DNA of 64,000 bases from Tanypteryx hageni. Lineage: Eukaryota > Arthropoda > Insecta > Odonata > Petaluridae. The stretch is from positions 135,213,681 to 135,277,680 of the forward strand of contig CM054116.1 in the NCBI GenBank assembly GCA_028673005.1, given 5' to 3'. How positions within the stretch are numbered: the first letter of the stretch is position 1; each line of letters begins with the position of its first letter. The position numbers were made by a program, and so were the translations under genes. Of the stretch, positions 11,404-22,700 are shown in pieces. The notes under the pieces are model-generated. The model had not been told where the DNA came from. It worked only from the letters and a program-made list of their open reading frames with translations, and searched no databases.

Positions 11404-13402
11404 TTAGTTACGTCTTAGTTCATGTATCCGTGGATGAATATTACTTATTGCTAGAATGAGACAGGGTTCAGCATCAAGTCTATTTCTATTTTTCGTTTTT
11501 ATTGACGTAAATGCTGAGAAACCTTGTTCACATAAATAGGTATATGGGAATGGAAGGAGTTTTGTTACAGCAATGTCAGCCAATTCTTTGAACTCCTTCC
11601 GGGTTATATGCCAAAACTCACATAGTGATCTACCATCAAATATTATTTTTAATGACCTGTCAGCTGACAACTCGATTAGGTCCTCCTTCAATTTCGTTGA
11701 AAGCAAAGAATTGGAAACAACCTGATTTGCAAAAGGATTTGTTACCCAGTCATCAAAGCCATTCCCTTTCTCAATTTCTGGAAAGTATACTAAATAGGCT
11801 TTACCAAGATTTATCAAATGACTGTTAATTATACCTGATACTCTTTCACAAAGAGGTACCTTGTTTAACCCAATATACTCAGAAAGGGATGGGAAAATCG
11901 AAATATTGCTAATTTCCATACAACTTTGCCAACACAATATTTTTTTGATAAAACGCCTTTATCTTATCACGTGCCTTAAATATATTTTTGTCAAAACCTT
12001 GGAACTGTAGATTTAGCTCATTCAATTTATGGAAAATGCCCGCCATATAACCTAATTGGCAAATCCAGTCCTCATTTTCAAACCAATCAGCCAAATCGGA
12101 CTTACTTTCTGTCAGAAAAAGTCTGACTTCATTTTTCAATTCAAATAAACGTGTTAATACGCATCCCCGGGACAACCATCTCACTTCTGAATGCAACAAT
12201 AGCTGGGTATGAGTTGATCCCATTTCCTCACACATCACTTAAAAAAGACGCGAGTTTAACGCCTTAGACTTAATAAAACTTACCATTTTAATGGCAACAT
12301 CCAATGCTCCGTGCAAATTTGGACTAAACTTTTTTGCACTCAAAGCTTGCTTATGAATAAGACAGTGTTCCCAAATTAATTTAGGGTTTAAAGCGCGGAT
12401 ACGAGCAATAAGGCCGCTCTTGTGCCCAGTCATTGCAGTGGCCCCATCCGTAGAGATACATATGCACCATTCCCAAAGTAAGCCTGAGTCAACTCGAATA
12501 AAAGTATCTAAAGTTTTGAAAATCTCTTCACCAGTTGCATTCCCAGGCAAGTCTTTGCATGCCATAATCTCATCAGCAATGCCGTTTTCTTCGCTGTAAT
12601 AGCGGACATAAATTATTAACTGAGAATGATTGGCAACGTCCGTGGATTCATCAATCTGTAAGGCATATCTTTTATGAACCGCAATTTCTGCCACAATCTG
12701 CTGGAGAACGTCTTCTGCCATTTCATGTACTCTACGAAGTACAGTGGTGTCGGAATAGGGAATCGATTTAATAGCAGTAATGGACCTGGCATCTAACATC
12801 TTTTAAGCTATCAACAGTGCACCAGGTATAATAACCTTTTCTACAGTCGTGTACGATTTCCTAGCTTTCGCAGTGAGCAACGCTAATTCGTACGAGGTTT
12901 CCAAAGCCAAATTTGATGACTGCGTGAAAATGTGAAGCTTATTTACATTTTTACTAATATCCTCAGCCTTCCTCATAAAATAATTAAAAGTTTTATTTTT
13001 AGAGCCTGGATGTTTTGTAAATAAATGTCGTTGCAGGAGAGATGGTTTCGTACTATTGTTTGACAATGTTTGGTGACAAAGAACACACAGTGGTAAAGGA
13101 GGATCACTGTCATTGGAAACAAATCCATATTTTATGTAGGATTGGTCGTAGTATCGGTGTTTTTCTTTAAACTCAACTTTGGTAGTCCTTGGAACTTTAT
13201 TTGTTTGAAAAATCTCCACTATATTCGAATCACAGCTTGAGTCTGTTTCCTGAGAAACTGCAACTGCCACCTTAGTGCTTCCAAAGGGATTCTCATCTCT
13301 GTTTTCTTCATCATCCCGATTCCTCTTTATTAGAAATTTATCCATGGGCTGACGAGTTTTCAAAAATTTAAATCGTATACAACGCCGATTCCTTCTGACC
13401 AT
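11404..13402 (-). mobile_element. Broken hAT transposase with BED zinc finger (ZBED5/SCAND3-like)
   Basis: A hAT-family DDE transposase, or a ZBED/SCAND3-like domesticated relative, read on the minus strand. Piece 13402-12803 (199 aa) starts with a basic segment (FLIKRNRDDEEN) and carries a BED-type finger, CVLC followed by HLFTKH. Piece 12799-12239 (186 aa) has the RNase-H-fold strand QIDESTD with the first catalytic Asp, and STDGATAM with the second. Piece 12238-11909 continues it (EVRWLSRG, ELKNEV). Piece 11937-11404 ends in the C-terminal dimerisation region (FSAFTSIKTKNRNRLD). The first three pieces share one frame and are separated by single stop codons near 12803 and 12239; a one-base frameshift near 11920 joins the last. 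It therefore decayed recently but cannot make full-length protein. Terminal inverted repeats were not located. A functional domesticated gene is unlikely given three lesions. Confidence 0.88.
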
Positions 13403-16099
13403 AAAGCAACAACTGCAATTCGAAACTGAAAGGAAATTTGTATGAAATACGCCTAATTAAAAAATTATACCAAAAAGTGAATTTTTACTATCAAAGTTTT
13501 AATAATATTAAAATACTATTGAATTCTTCAGATGAGGTAAAAATTGCATCAAAAAAATTTCTACATTGTAACTAACCGAAAAAGAATTTTTATTTTATGT
13601 AGTTCAGTAACAACGTATATTTTATTAGTGAATAATTTATTTTATATATTTAAGAAATACATCCCAATATTTATATTAAGATTTTTGAGGAATATTATAA
13701 AAACCACTGAGAAATAAATCTTGTAAGATAGATTACTAGAAGCAGACTAGTCAAAATTAAAACGAAGGAGATCTAATATAATTAATTTATTCGTTTTTAT
13801 GATAAGTTATAAAAAGAAGATAATAAATCAATATGCCGTTTCTCATTACTTAATTTATAAAAATGCAATGTAAAGTGTGGATAAAATTAAAAGTTATCAG
13901 GCGAGGAGTATGATAAAAGGCATGGTATTCCTTCGTTAAACGTGTGTGTTTGTGTATCGAACTCTGGTGTTCGGCTTTTGGGAATGATTAAATCAGAATC
14001 ATGTATAATAAATCAGAAATGACACCATTCATTTCGTTAGGCATTATGATAAAATTTTTCCAATGGAAGAAAAAAGTATACAGGTACTGCTAGAAAATAA
14101 TCGGTCCGATAGCTAGCACATAATTATATTTTTTGTTAATAGGAGGTAGAAAATATTAAATATTTTATAAGATGAAATAAGATAATAATTTACTGTAAAA
14201 TTTACTGTAATTATAATAAATAATTCTTGATTTTATTAGATAAAATATAATTTTAACTGCACTCTTTTCAATACCGCACACCAAATCTGAAAAATTTACT
14301 TAAATTTTTATCTGCGGGTTTTATCTGGTGCATCTTGAAAAATTTGGTAGTCCTGGAAAACATTCCAGTTACATTTAAAAGAATAAGTTTCACTAACCTG
14401 TACCACTTCGGCTGTTCGAAGATGCTTTTCTTTCAAGCTAATGTCACCTCCTAAGGATGAATATTGAGAATAGCTGAAAATAATTGCTACGGTCACAGCC
14501 TCGGAGAAACTTATGAAAATAAGTATGTATACATGTCTCGAGAAGATAAAGACACTTTTCACAGACAACATCACACCAAGAAGCCTTTTGACACTCGCAA
14601 CCACTCCTACGAAAATCTTGCAGCAGAATAACGGAGAGTATGTCTCTGTAGGCACAACGGGTGGAGTTAAACGCCTGAAACCCATATGGTGAGGATGCCT
14701 TTAAGAACGACAAATCACTCTGCAACAATGAATGGTCACTAATTTGTTTCGTATCCTTCACTCAGTGCCATGCCCTTTTTGAGCTTAACCCTCGCCCATT
14801 ACACTTGTGTTATTTTCCCTCTTAATGCGAGCTCCTTCTTAAATCATCTCCCCTTTGTTCCTTCACCATCCCCTTTTTTAAAACGAGGAAAATGTTCTCT
14901 TCCATATCCTCTCCCTCGGTCAGGAAGATTTCTGGGAAGAAACTGACACTATCTCTTTTCACAAGCCCTATTTATACTGCAACTAAAACATGAAGTTTAT
15001 AATTTAACATTATAATCAAATCTGGCAAATCATGAAAAACTATACGACAATCTCTGATTTTATCGTGTAGTTTGTAAAGTAGGGCGACTTCGAATGAAAT
15101 ATCAGCTTGCTCGCTTCTAACATTGACTTTGATACCAACTACGCGGGAAATTTTATAAATTTCTATAATATAAAATAATCATATTTTGTGTAAATAGAAA
15201 ATTTATTCCTTCATAAAACAAACAATAATAATTTTTCACCCGAGGTATAGCAAAGAATACTTTCCTCGATTAAGTCAATAAAAACTGCAGCATCCTATCA
15301 TACGCATAATAATTGCTATAATTAATCCATAATAAATATTTCCCTGAAATTTATATAACTCGGCCAATATAAGTTTCATATAATTAGTATTGATAGCTAT
15401 GCAAGTATTGGAAGTTGCTCATTATCGAGGTCACGAAAAAGAGAGGAGGAGGTGTTGAGAGACAGAGGGTGGGAAAAGCTCATAAGGGGACTGCGGGAAG
15501 AAGGGCCTTGGTCGTAATTCTTCCTTGCCTTGGGAATGTGGGAAGAGGAAGGGTGACAAGTTTTTAGTTTCGTGAACCCAGGGAAGGTACTTGAAGGGAG
15601 CTGAGGAACCCATGTCAGTGGGTGGGCGAAGGAGAATATTTCGGTGGCAACTATTTTCCCGGCTGCACCTCTTTCTTTCTTTCCTCCCTCTTTCTATTCT
15701 CGCAAGAAGTTCGAAAGGCAAAGATGCGCGTTCTCAGGCTTATCAATTGTTGGAAAGAGTACATATGGAAGTTAAGGATCTGGAAATTGATTCCCTAAAA
15801 ATTATCCATGCTCGCGTGCCCCTTAGAAGGTCTCCGCGTACTCCCAGGCGGTAGGACGTACTCTAAGTACTGCATGCCTAAACACAAGCCCAGGCTTAGC
15901 GTACTCTAGGCAGGTGACTTGAACTCTAGAGTTAACAGTACCTTGGACCCTTGTTAGGCAAGATGTACTCCTGCACCGGCTAGATTGTAATAGAAATGTA
16001 CGCGCGAGGAGCAACTCCTGCCAACTTTTGAAACAACTAGAACCTCTGAAAATGTTATCATTGTTCAATCAATTTAGCATTTTGAAGGTATACAAAAAT
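13403..16099. other. No gene recognised
   Basis: AT-rich sequence with a purine-rich stretch at 15430-15640. The overlapping frames at 14308-14761 and 15431-15854 lie on opposite strands or in several frames and match no family. Some of this may be the outer, non-coding part of the neighbouring hAT copy. Confidence 0.5.
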
Positions 16100-16501
16100 T
16101 CTTTGGGCAAAACGTAACTGCATAAAGTTTTATGTACTATATGTAATAAATTTCGCGAATTACCGGTAGACAAGAAATTGGCAGTAATATTTAAAGATGG
16201 AAATAATTTCACTGAATTGTCTAAACTTTTGTCAAAAATTTTATGTATTCCCGTTAGAAACTACTTTGTGGCAAGCGTTTTTTCTCTTTTGACAAATGTA
16301 TGGAGGGGTGAAAGGAATAGGATGAGAGTAGAATTAGTAAAACCGGAAATTTGTACTAAATTAAATTTTAATATGACCTGTGAAGAGTTTCTGAATTTTC
16401 TAAAACAGCCTTTGCAAACTGAACTATTAAAATGTTCCACAGGAAACATAAAATATACTTTTAAGACAAGAGGCACAACCCTATTCGTCATTTGCTATTA
16501 A
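16100..16501 (+). mobile_element. hAT transposase C-terminal fragment
   Basis: The open frame from 16178 to the stop at 16501 reads VFSLLTNVWRGERNRMRVEL, then KPEICTKLNFNMTCEEF, and ends in a KYTF-like segment. This is the pattern of the hAT C-terminal dimerisation region in SCAND3-like transposases (VFS, W, ERNR, then a Cys-Glu-Phe motif). The DDE core is absent upstream, so this is a truncated relic. It lies in the opposite orientation to the copy at 11404-13402. Confidence 0.55.
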
Positions 16502-16789
16502 ATTTACGTGGAAGTTCAATATGTATTCATTTATATTCTGTCTGTTTCTTTTTATTTTCAAATTATTGTAAATTATTGTAAAACAGGCCATTAAAATTTA
16601 AATATAATATGTATTTTCAATATATTAAATTGGTTCTTCCCTAAGTATTGTTCAATCATGCATTATTATTGTAATTTTGGAATTAAATACATTTGCTCGC
16701 CACATTTTTTAGCCTACTTTCCAAAAAATGGAAAGTAGTCTTATGAGATCGCCCGGGTGTCCGTGTGTGTGTCCCCCTGACATATTCTT
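16502..16789. other. No gene recognised
   Basis: AT-rich spacer ending at a short CTACTTTCCAAAAAATGGAAAGTAG palindrome (about 16717-16739) that opens the following repeat block. Confidence 0.5.
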
Positions 16790-17720
16790 CATGAATGAAC
16801 CCATTTCAACTAAATTTGGTACATAGAATATTCACATAAATTAATTACCAAATTGACATATTTGGACTGAATCGACACGGCAGGGGTGCCACAATTGCAA
16901 AGTTAAACTTTTCGGTAATATTGGAAGGAATTGGCCAAACCGATTTCAACGCAATTTTGTATGAAGTAGGCATGCAACAAAAAATAACAAAATCAGGATG
17001 TTTAGTATAGATATAGAAAGCAGGGCTGCCACAATACAACGAATAAAAAAATTATTTTTATACGTATTTGTGTTGAACTGTCCACATTAATTTTAACCAA
17101 ATTTAATACTTATAATATACGCTTATATACAAAACCATATTAGCATATTTAACCCGAATCAGCCAAACAGAGGCGCCACAATTACAAATTAAACTCTTTC
17201 AGTAATTAAGGATTTTGAAGGATTTGGCTGAACGCATTTCAGTTAAATTTTGTATATATGATTTGTACAACATATCATAATGAGATCAAGATGTTTAAAT
17301 CGGAGCTAACGAGCAGGGCTACCACAGTAAAAAGTTAAATATTATTTCCTTTACACTTATTTCTAGAGAACTGAACTAAAGGATTTTAACCAAATATAAT
17401 ATATTTAATTTTCATATAATTAAATAACCGATATATTATATTTAAACTGGGTTGACTAAGATGGGCTACCACAATATCAAGGTTAGAATTTTTCTGTAAC
17501 TCTGAATTTGAAAAGTATTGGCAGAACAAATTACAAGGAAATTTCGTGTAGGGCGAGTATAGAATTGGAAAACGAGATGAATATGTTTAGAAAAAAGCAG
17601 GGCTACCACAATATAAGGAAAAATTATTGTCTGATTTCACAGTTAATACATTAGTATACGGTTATACTGCGACGAATTTGACGAAAAGCACTTCTGTACC
17701 ACGGGAAACCTGTGTACAAC
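16790..17720. repeat. Diverged tandem array, about 145-bp period, six units
   Basis: The phrase CAGGGCTGCCACAAT or a close variant recurs at 16881, 17021, 17168, 17314, about 17460 and 17598. Spacings run from 138 to 147 bp. Each is followed by an AAGTTAAA-type stretch and later by a phrase of the type TTTCAACNAAATTTNGTAT. The units have diverged substantially, so the array is old. Confidence 0.85.
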
Positions 17721-17779
17721 CCTACTTGTTATATATTAAAATTGTATTGAAAGGAAAGTAAGTGGATTAGTTCTTTTCG

Positions 17780-18060
17780 GAACTACTTGTTTAGGCTGGT
17801 TTCCTAAAGAAACATAGCCTTATGAAATGGCCCTGTCTGTGTGTATATGTGTGTCCCCTACTAACAACTTTAGCACCAATGGAACGATTTTCATGTAACT
17901 TGGTATGAGGTTCGTGCTGCCAGGGCCCACCTCCGGACTATATTTTATTCGGCGGAGATTGAAGTCCCGGGTTCTATTCCAGGAACGTTCTATTTTTTCC
18001 ATAGGAAATCTCAAATCCATCTTGCAGAGATATTTTCTTTAATACTTTCAAATATCTTTA
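17780..18060 (+). repeat. Repeat block related to 16710-16820, with B-box-like site
   Basis: A phrase TTAGGCTGGTTTCCTAAAG, then CATAGCCTTATGA, then GTGTGTCCCCTA parallels about 16710-16780 (TAGCCTACTTTCC, then GTCTTATGAGATC, then GTGTGTCCCCCT). It lies just outside the tandem array and may be its other border. At about 17968 GGGTTCTATTCC resembles a tRNA B box. Confidence 0.5.
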
Positions 18061-18652
18061 AATTGTGATATCGGAGCGAGGTTTGTAATGTTCTAAGTGG
18101 AATAGAATGTAGATTATAATTCTTATCGCAGAATTTTTATAATTGATCGTATTTTCTTGAATTTCTGCTAAAACATAGCGTTTTTTCGTTTTAAATCGCG
18201 TTTTATCGCCATGGAGACGATTATTACCGAACTCGGCTTGCACATAGACGAATGAACAAATGGGTTATTTTCTTTTCCGCTCAACTACTCTTCAGCAATG
18301 GATAGTTTATCCAACCATATTAGCTTATAACATTTATCAAATTCGTTTATTTAAAATATACATGCAAAATACCATGTGAGAAAGAGATTTTGACATTGTT
18401 TTCAGTATTTTAAACCTGATAATGCTCTATTAATTTGTTTTTCAATTTTTCTCTATCATTGATAAACTATAAACTACAAGTGGTATTTATGGCATGAGAA
18501 ATCCTTGGAATGACTAATACATACTGAAACATTTCCTGTCAATATAAGTAAGTACTCAATTCTGGGCGTCAACTTTGGGAAAACCAGCCTGATTTAATCC
18601 TGGTTTGGACTTCTTGTTATAAAAATAACGTAGCTCCTGAGTATTAAACTGT

Positions 18653-18840
18653 TGACTATATGATCCGAACAGAACTTGTGATGCCTACTTTCCTAAGGTA
18701 GACTTGTCGAATTAATTACTATATTGTCATTTAATTGTTAATTAACTGGATTGCGTAAACATTGGTTATATTGGCTGTTAAAACTTTAAATTTATAGCCG
18801 ATGAACTGCTCTTTGTTTTCCCACATTACATACTTTAACA
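18653..18840 (+). repeat. Dispersed repeat, copy 1 (second copy 36020-36170)
   Basis: GATCCGAACAGAACTTGTGA at about 18661 is matched by GATCCAAACAGAACTTATGA at about 36034. Both are followed by a TATATTGGCT or ATATTGGCT segment and by GCTCTTTGT. Confidence 0.65.
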
Positions 18841-19574
18841 TCATTAAGTATTATACTAATATTCGCATAAAAAATTCAACTGATTACGCGATTTCGGGAG
18901 GAAAAAGCATTTGTATACTAGAGTTTACTCCAGGCTAGTTCAGCAATAATCATCGCCATGACAACAATGTCGTAGTGAGCGAATATAAATTGCAAAATTG
19001 CAATTACTCACGCACAATTCAAAGAAATACGATCGATAAGCAGAATTATTATAACGACACAAATTTGAATTTCCATTCCATTCCGCAGAGAATAGCAAAA
19101 AATCCCACGTCGATATCACTTTTCTTAGATATTTTATTGTACATAAGGAAATTACCCTGCAATTTGTGTTTCACATTTCCCTTATGAATCAAATGGAAAT
19201 GATATTTCATGGAATGGATACCGGGTCTTAAATTTTCGTCATAAAACCTGTCCCCAGGAGCTTGGTCCCTGTAGAAAGAGATTCTAACCAATTGTCATTG
19301 GTTCAAGAGTTGGTAGTGGGGACTGGCAAAAAAACACAGAAACATAGACAGTCACAACAAAGAAACCATAAGCCTATTTTCATTGTGGAAGGGTTCTTTC
19401 GTCCGCTCCTCTCGCCTGAACGGAAACTTCGAGCGACTGCATCTATGGCTGATCAAACCGACCATATGGGTACTGATTCAGAAATATCTCATATTCTCAC
19501 TTTTTATGGATTCGCATGTCTATTTCTTATTAGTTGGGAAGGAAAGCTCTCACATACACACGTTATCTCCTCAG

Positions 19575-19765
19575 TTGCTGGTCGCTTTCGGGCGTGAGGA
19601 CGCCGTGGGAGACGCTTTGCAGACCGCCGCCCGCCGCCTCGGCTGCGACTGTCGCGCCGAGAGGACCCTCGGAGCCGCATTGCAGGCTTATCAGGATCAC
19701 CAGCCGCACGTCGTCATAATCGATAGGCGCCATCTGAAATGGCTGGACGCCGATGAACTCTGCAG
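19575..19765 (+). CDS. Pde8: Pde8 exon: receiver-like domain, first part
   Basis: Acceptor CTCCTCAG and donor GTTAGT; 191 nt, leaving phase 2. It encodes LLVAFGREDAVGDAL to LDADELC plus two bases of Arg. GC content is strikingly higher than in the surroundings. The frame stays open upstream through the acceptor to an ATG at 19383, but those upstream residues do not resemble PDE8, so I treat 19575 as a splice acceptor. Confidence 0.93.
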
Positions 19766-22700
19766 GTTAGTATCCCAAACGCCGAAAGTGTCGCTGTTGA
19801 CCGCGGAATAACTGTGCAACCTCGTTAAATCTCACAGGGACGGTTATTGTATCTTGCTCTTGTCAGGTTTGCCAACATTACCGCCCGCCCGCACGCACAT
19901 CCCACGCTCCCCACTTTTGCCCAAAGAATAACCTTTTGTGTTTTTAATGGTATTTATCAAAACATTTTTCGTAATAATTACCAATTTCTATGACATAGAT
20001 TTCTTTCTGCTTACCTAAATACATGAACTGAGTTCGACTGTGTGTGTTTATTTAGTGAATTCTACATAATCTGTTTCATATTGGTTTCGACGCACGACTC
20101 ACAGTTGACAATCTTGAGTCATTTTTGAGCAATCGGTAATAAGTTGTCATTGCCTAAAGTAATCCGTGTAGTTTTTCGTGTGTTATTTCTACACGTAATA
20201 AATCCATTCGTGTGCACTCCATCTGTTATTGAGGCGACAAGTTGGCAGAGCATTTGAATCCATCAGTACAAGACTTATATCATGGAAATAGTTATAAAAT
20301 ATGATGAAAATAAAACTTGGTAAGTGCTCCACATACTATTTAAACGATCTGGTGACGATGTTGCTCTGCATATACATTTATGTGGAATTTACCAAGTTTT
20401 ATTTTCATCATCATGAAGCAGTTCCACAAAGTTAAACCTGAAGCTATTACAGTTATAAAATAAATGAAAAAACATTAAAGTGGGTAAATTGGATAGCATT
20501 AGAAACATATGAGAGGTAAAAAACTGATTTTGGTCAAAAATGCTTCGCCCCCCCCCCTGGAATTTTCATACGCCCCCTAAAGGGGGGAGGGGCGCTCCAC
20601 AGGTTAAGAACCACTGCTTCTTTTCTTAATATCTCCATGAGTGTATATGTTATAAGAGTCCCAGATGTTGTAAGGTTAAATTTCCTTCCTTTTTTCTCAT
20701 TCTGTTCACTTTTTTATTTATCTTTTAAATCCGCATGAATTTTCTTGAACTTCATATTGAAGAGGAGGTTTTACAACGAACACAGTCGCCGATTCCTCCA
20801 TGGGCGCCATTCTATTTACAATGCGGCAAGGGCTCGGACCACCAACGAAACCTTCTCGGACCACGAATGGTCCGCGGACCCTAGTTTGGGAAGCACTGCT
20901 CTAGAACAGGGGTCTCAAACTCGCATCGCTGCGCGGGTCGCCGACTTTCCCAGTCCTCACACCGTTTCATATTCGTTGGACATTCATTCTCCCCTTCCTC
21001 AAGGAAGAAATCGCCCCATCCCTATGATGCGGCCCATTCATTGCAAAAATGCTAGTTTCGGCGTCGAGGATTTGGTTCTTTTGACACGCAAGACAGCGGC
21101 AAGATAATCCTTAGTACCCCAGCGGAGCGGAATTTTTATAAATCTGAACGAGCAATAAACTGCGTATATTTTAAGAATGGTGATTTAACATACTTCTTAA
21201 ATTTCTTATATTTACATTAAATATTTTATAAGAAATACATTTGAGTTTTGGCTTCGCGGGCCGCAGAAATGTACCGCGAGATCGAGACCCCCGCTCTAAA
21301 ATGAAACTTGTTGTTCTCCACATTGAGAAATTGCGCACCGCTGCTCGAAACGAATGTCGGCACGAATTCAAGAAGGATGAGTGATGCGAAACTCAACTCG
21401 ATCTGTTTTTTTTAGCGTCTTATTGAGTGGCGAAGGTATACAAAAAATGATCGATTGCGTTTTTACTGTCGTCAGAAAGACTAGCTATGCGCCTCAGAAA
21501 AACTAATTTCGCTGCAAGGAAAATTAGGGACTAGCCAAAAAATTGGGGGTTTGTTTGTAAACAGCTTTTAGGCCCGCGCAAGCGTACAACCTCCCCAGGC
21601 GGATGAAAAATAAGTTAGTAATAGTTTGAAAATTTTAAGTTAAAACAAATCATAGTTATCTCATAAATACTAAAATCCGTTAAAATTAGAATGTGCTGTT
21701 TTATACCATTTTGCATCTCCTTCATAAACGTTCTTAACTTTTATATTTGTAGGCAGGGCGGGCACTCTTTACTTATTCAAAAGCTCGATCTCTTTTCATT
21801 ATAGGTATCAGCGCCGTGCTCTGTCAGCACGCAGCGGCATGTATCTAGGTAATGTGTACCAACAGTTCGTCACAAAAAATTGGCACCTGCGACTATTCAT
21901 CACAATAAACAATTAGTACTACGATTTTTCATCACACAATAACCATTGGTACCACCAACTTAACGTTCGGTAAAATGATTACTGCTTCGAGTTTTCGTCA
22001 TACAATAATAATTGCTACATGTGAACTTTCGCGACAAATTCGATTTTTGCAATGAAAAATAACTTTTAACTTGACACTTTCTTAAAAAATGTTATTGAAA
22101 ATAATTTGGTTAATACAACATTTATCAGCATTAAATGTTAAATATGAATAATTATTAATATATTTAATTGTAATTATTCATAATTTATCAAATGCTAGAC
22201 CAAACCATCTTTTTATGTATTTATTTTTAAACATTAAACGAGCTCCGGACATTGCAAAGAATAAAGTGACTTAAAACAATTCTAGATTAAAAAATTGACG
22301 TTGGGCAGCAGAGATTTTTGAATGTGAAGACCATCACTTGTTTTCTGTCACTTGTAGCGGTCATCCAGTTTTAGCCGTTCAGAGTTTAGCATTTGGAGTA
22401 ACATCGGACCGTATTTATGAGTCCCACAGCGGTCATTTCGTGGGTCGTAAATCAGAGGGAGTGCATCCGGTAGCGTTATCCCTGCCACTTGACTTACGGA
22501 TTAAAGAACAGTTAATCACGGTCCTGCCCGAAGAGGCAATAAGCTTAAACGGGTATTGCCAAGGACCCTGCATGTATAAGAAAAATCGTCTCTCTGTTAT
22601 TTATAATCTTCTCTGTAAAATATACATGTACAGTTCTGAGGCAATAAAAAACTTCTCAACTTGAAAACTCCGGTAGCGTTCTTCGTTCAGCCGCCGAGGG

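Noticed and set aside
15431..15854. Overlapping frames on both strands in a purine-rich stretch
   Set aside because: Low-complexity bias explains them; no domain or splice context.
19262..19597. Open frame with ATG just upstream of the first Pde8 exon
   Set aside because: It is in a different frame from the receiver domain and has no family resemblance.
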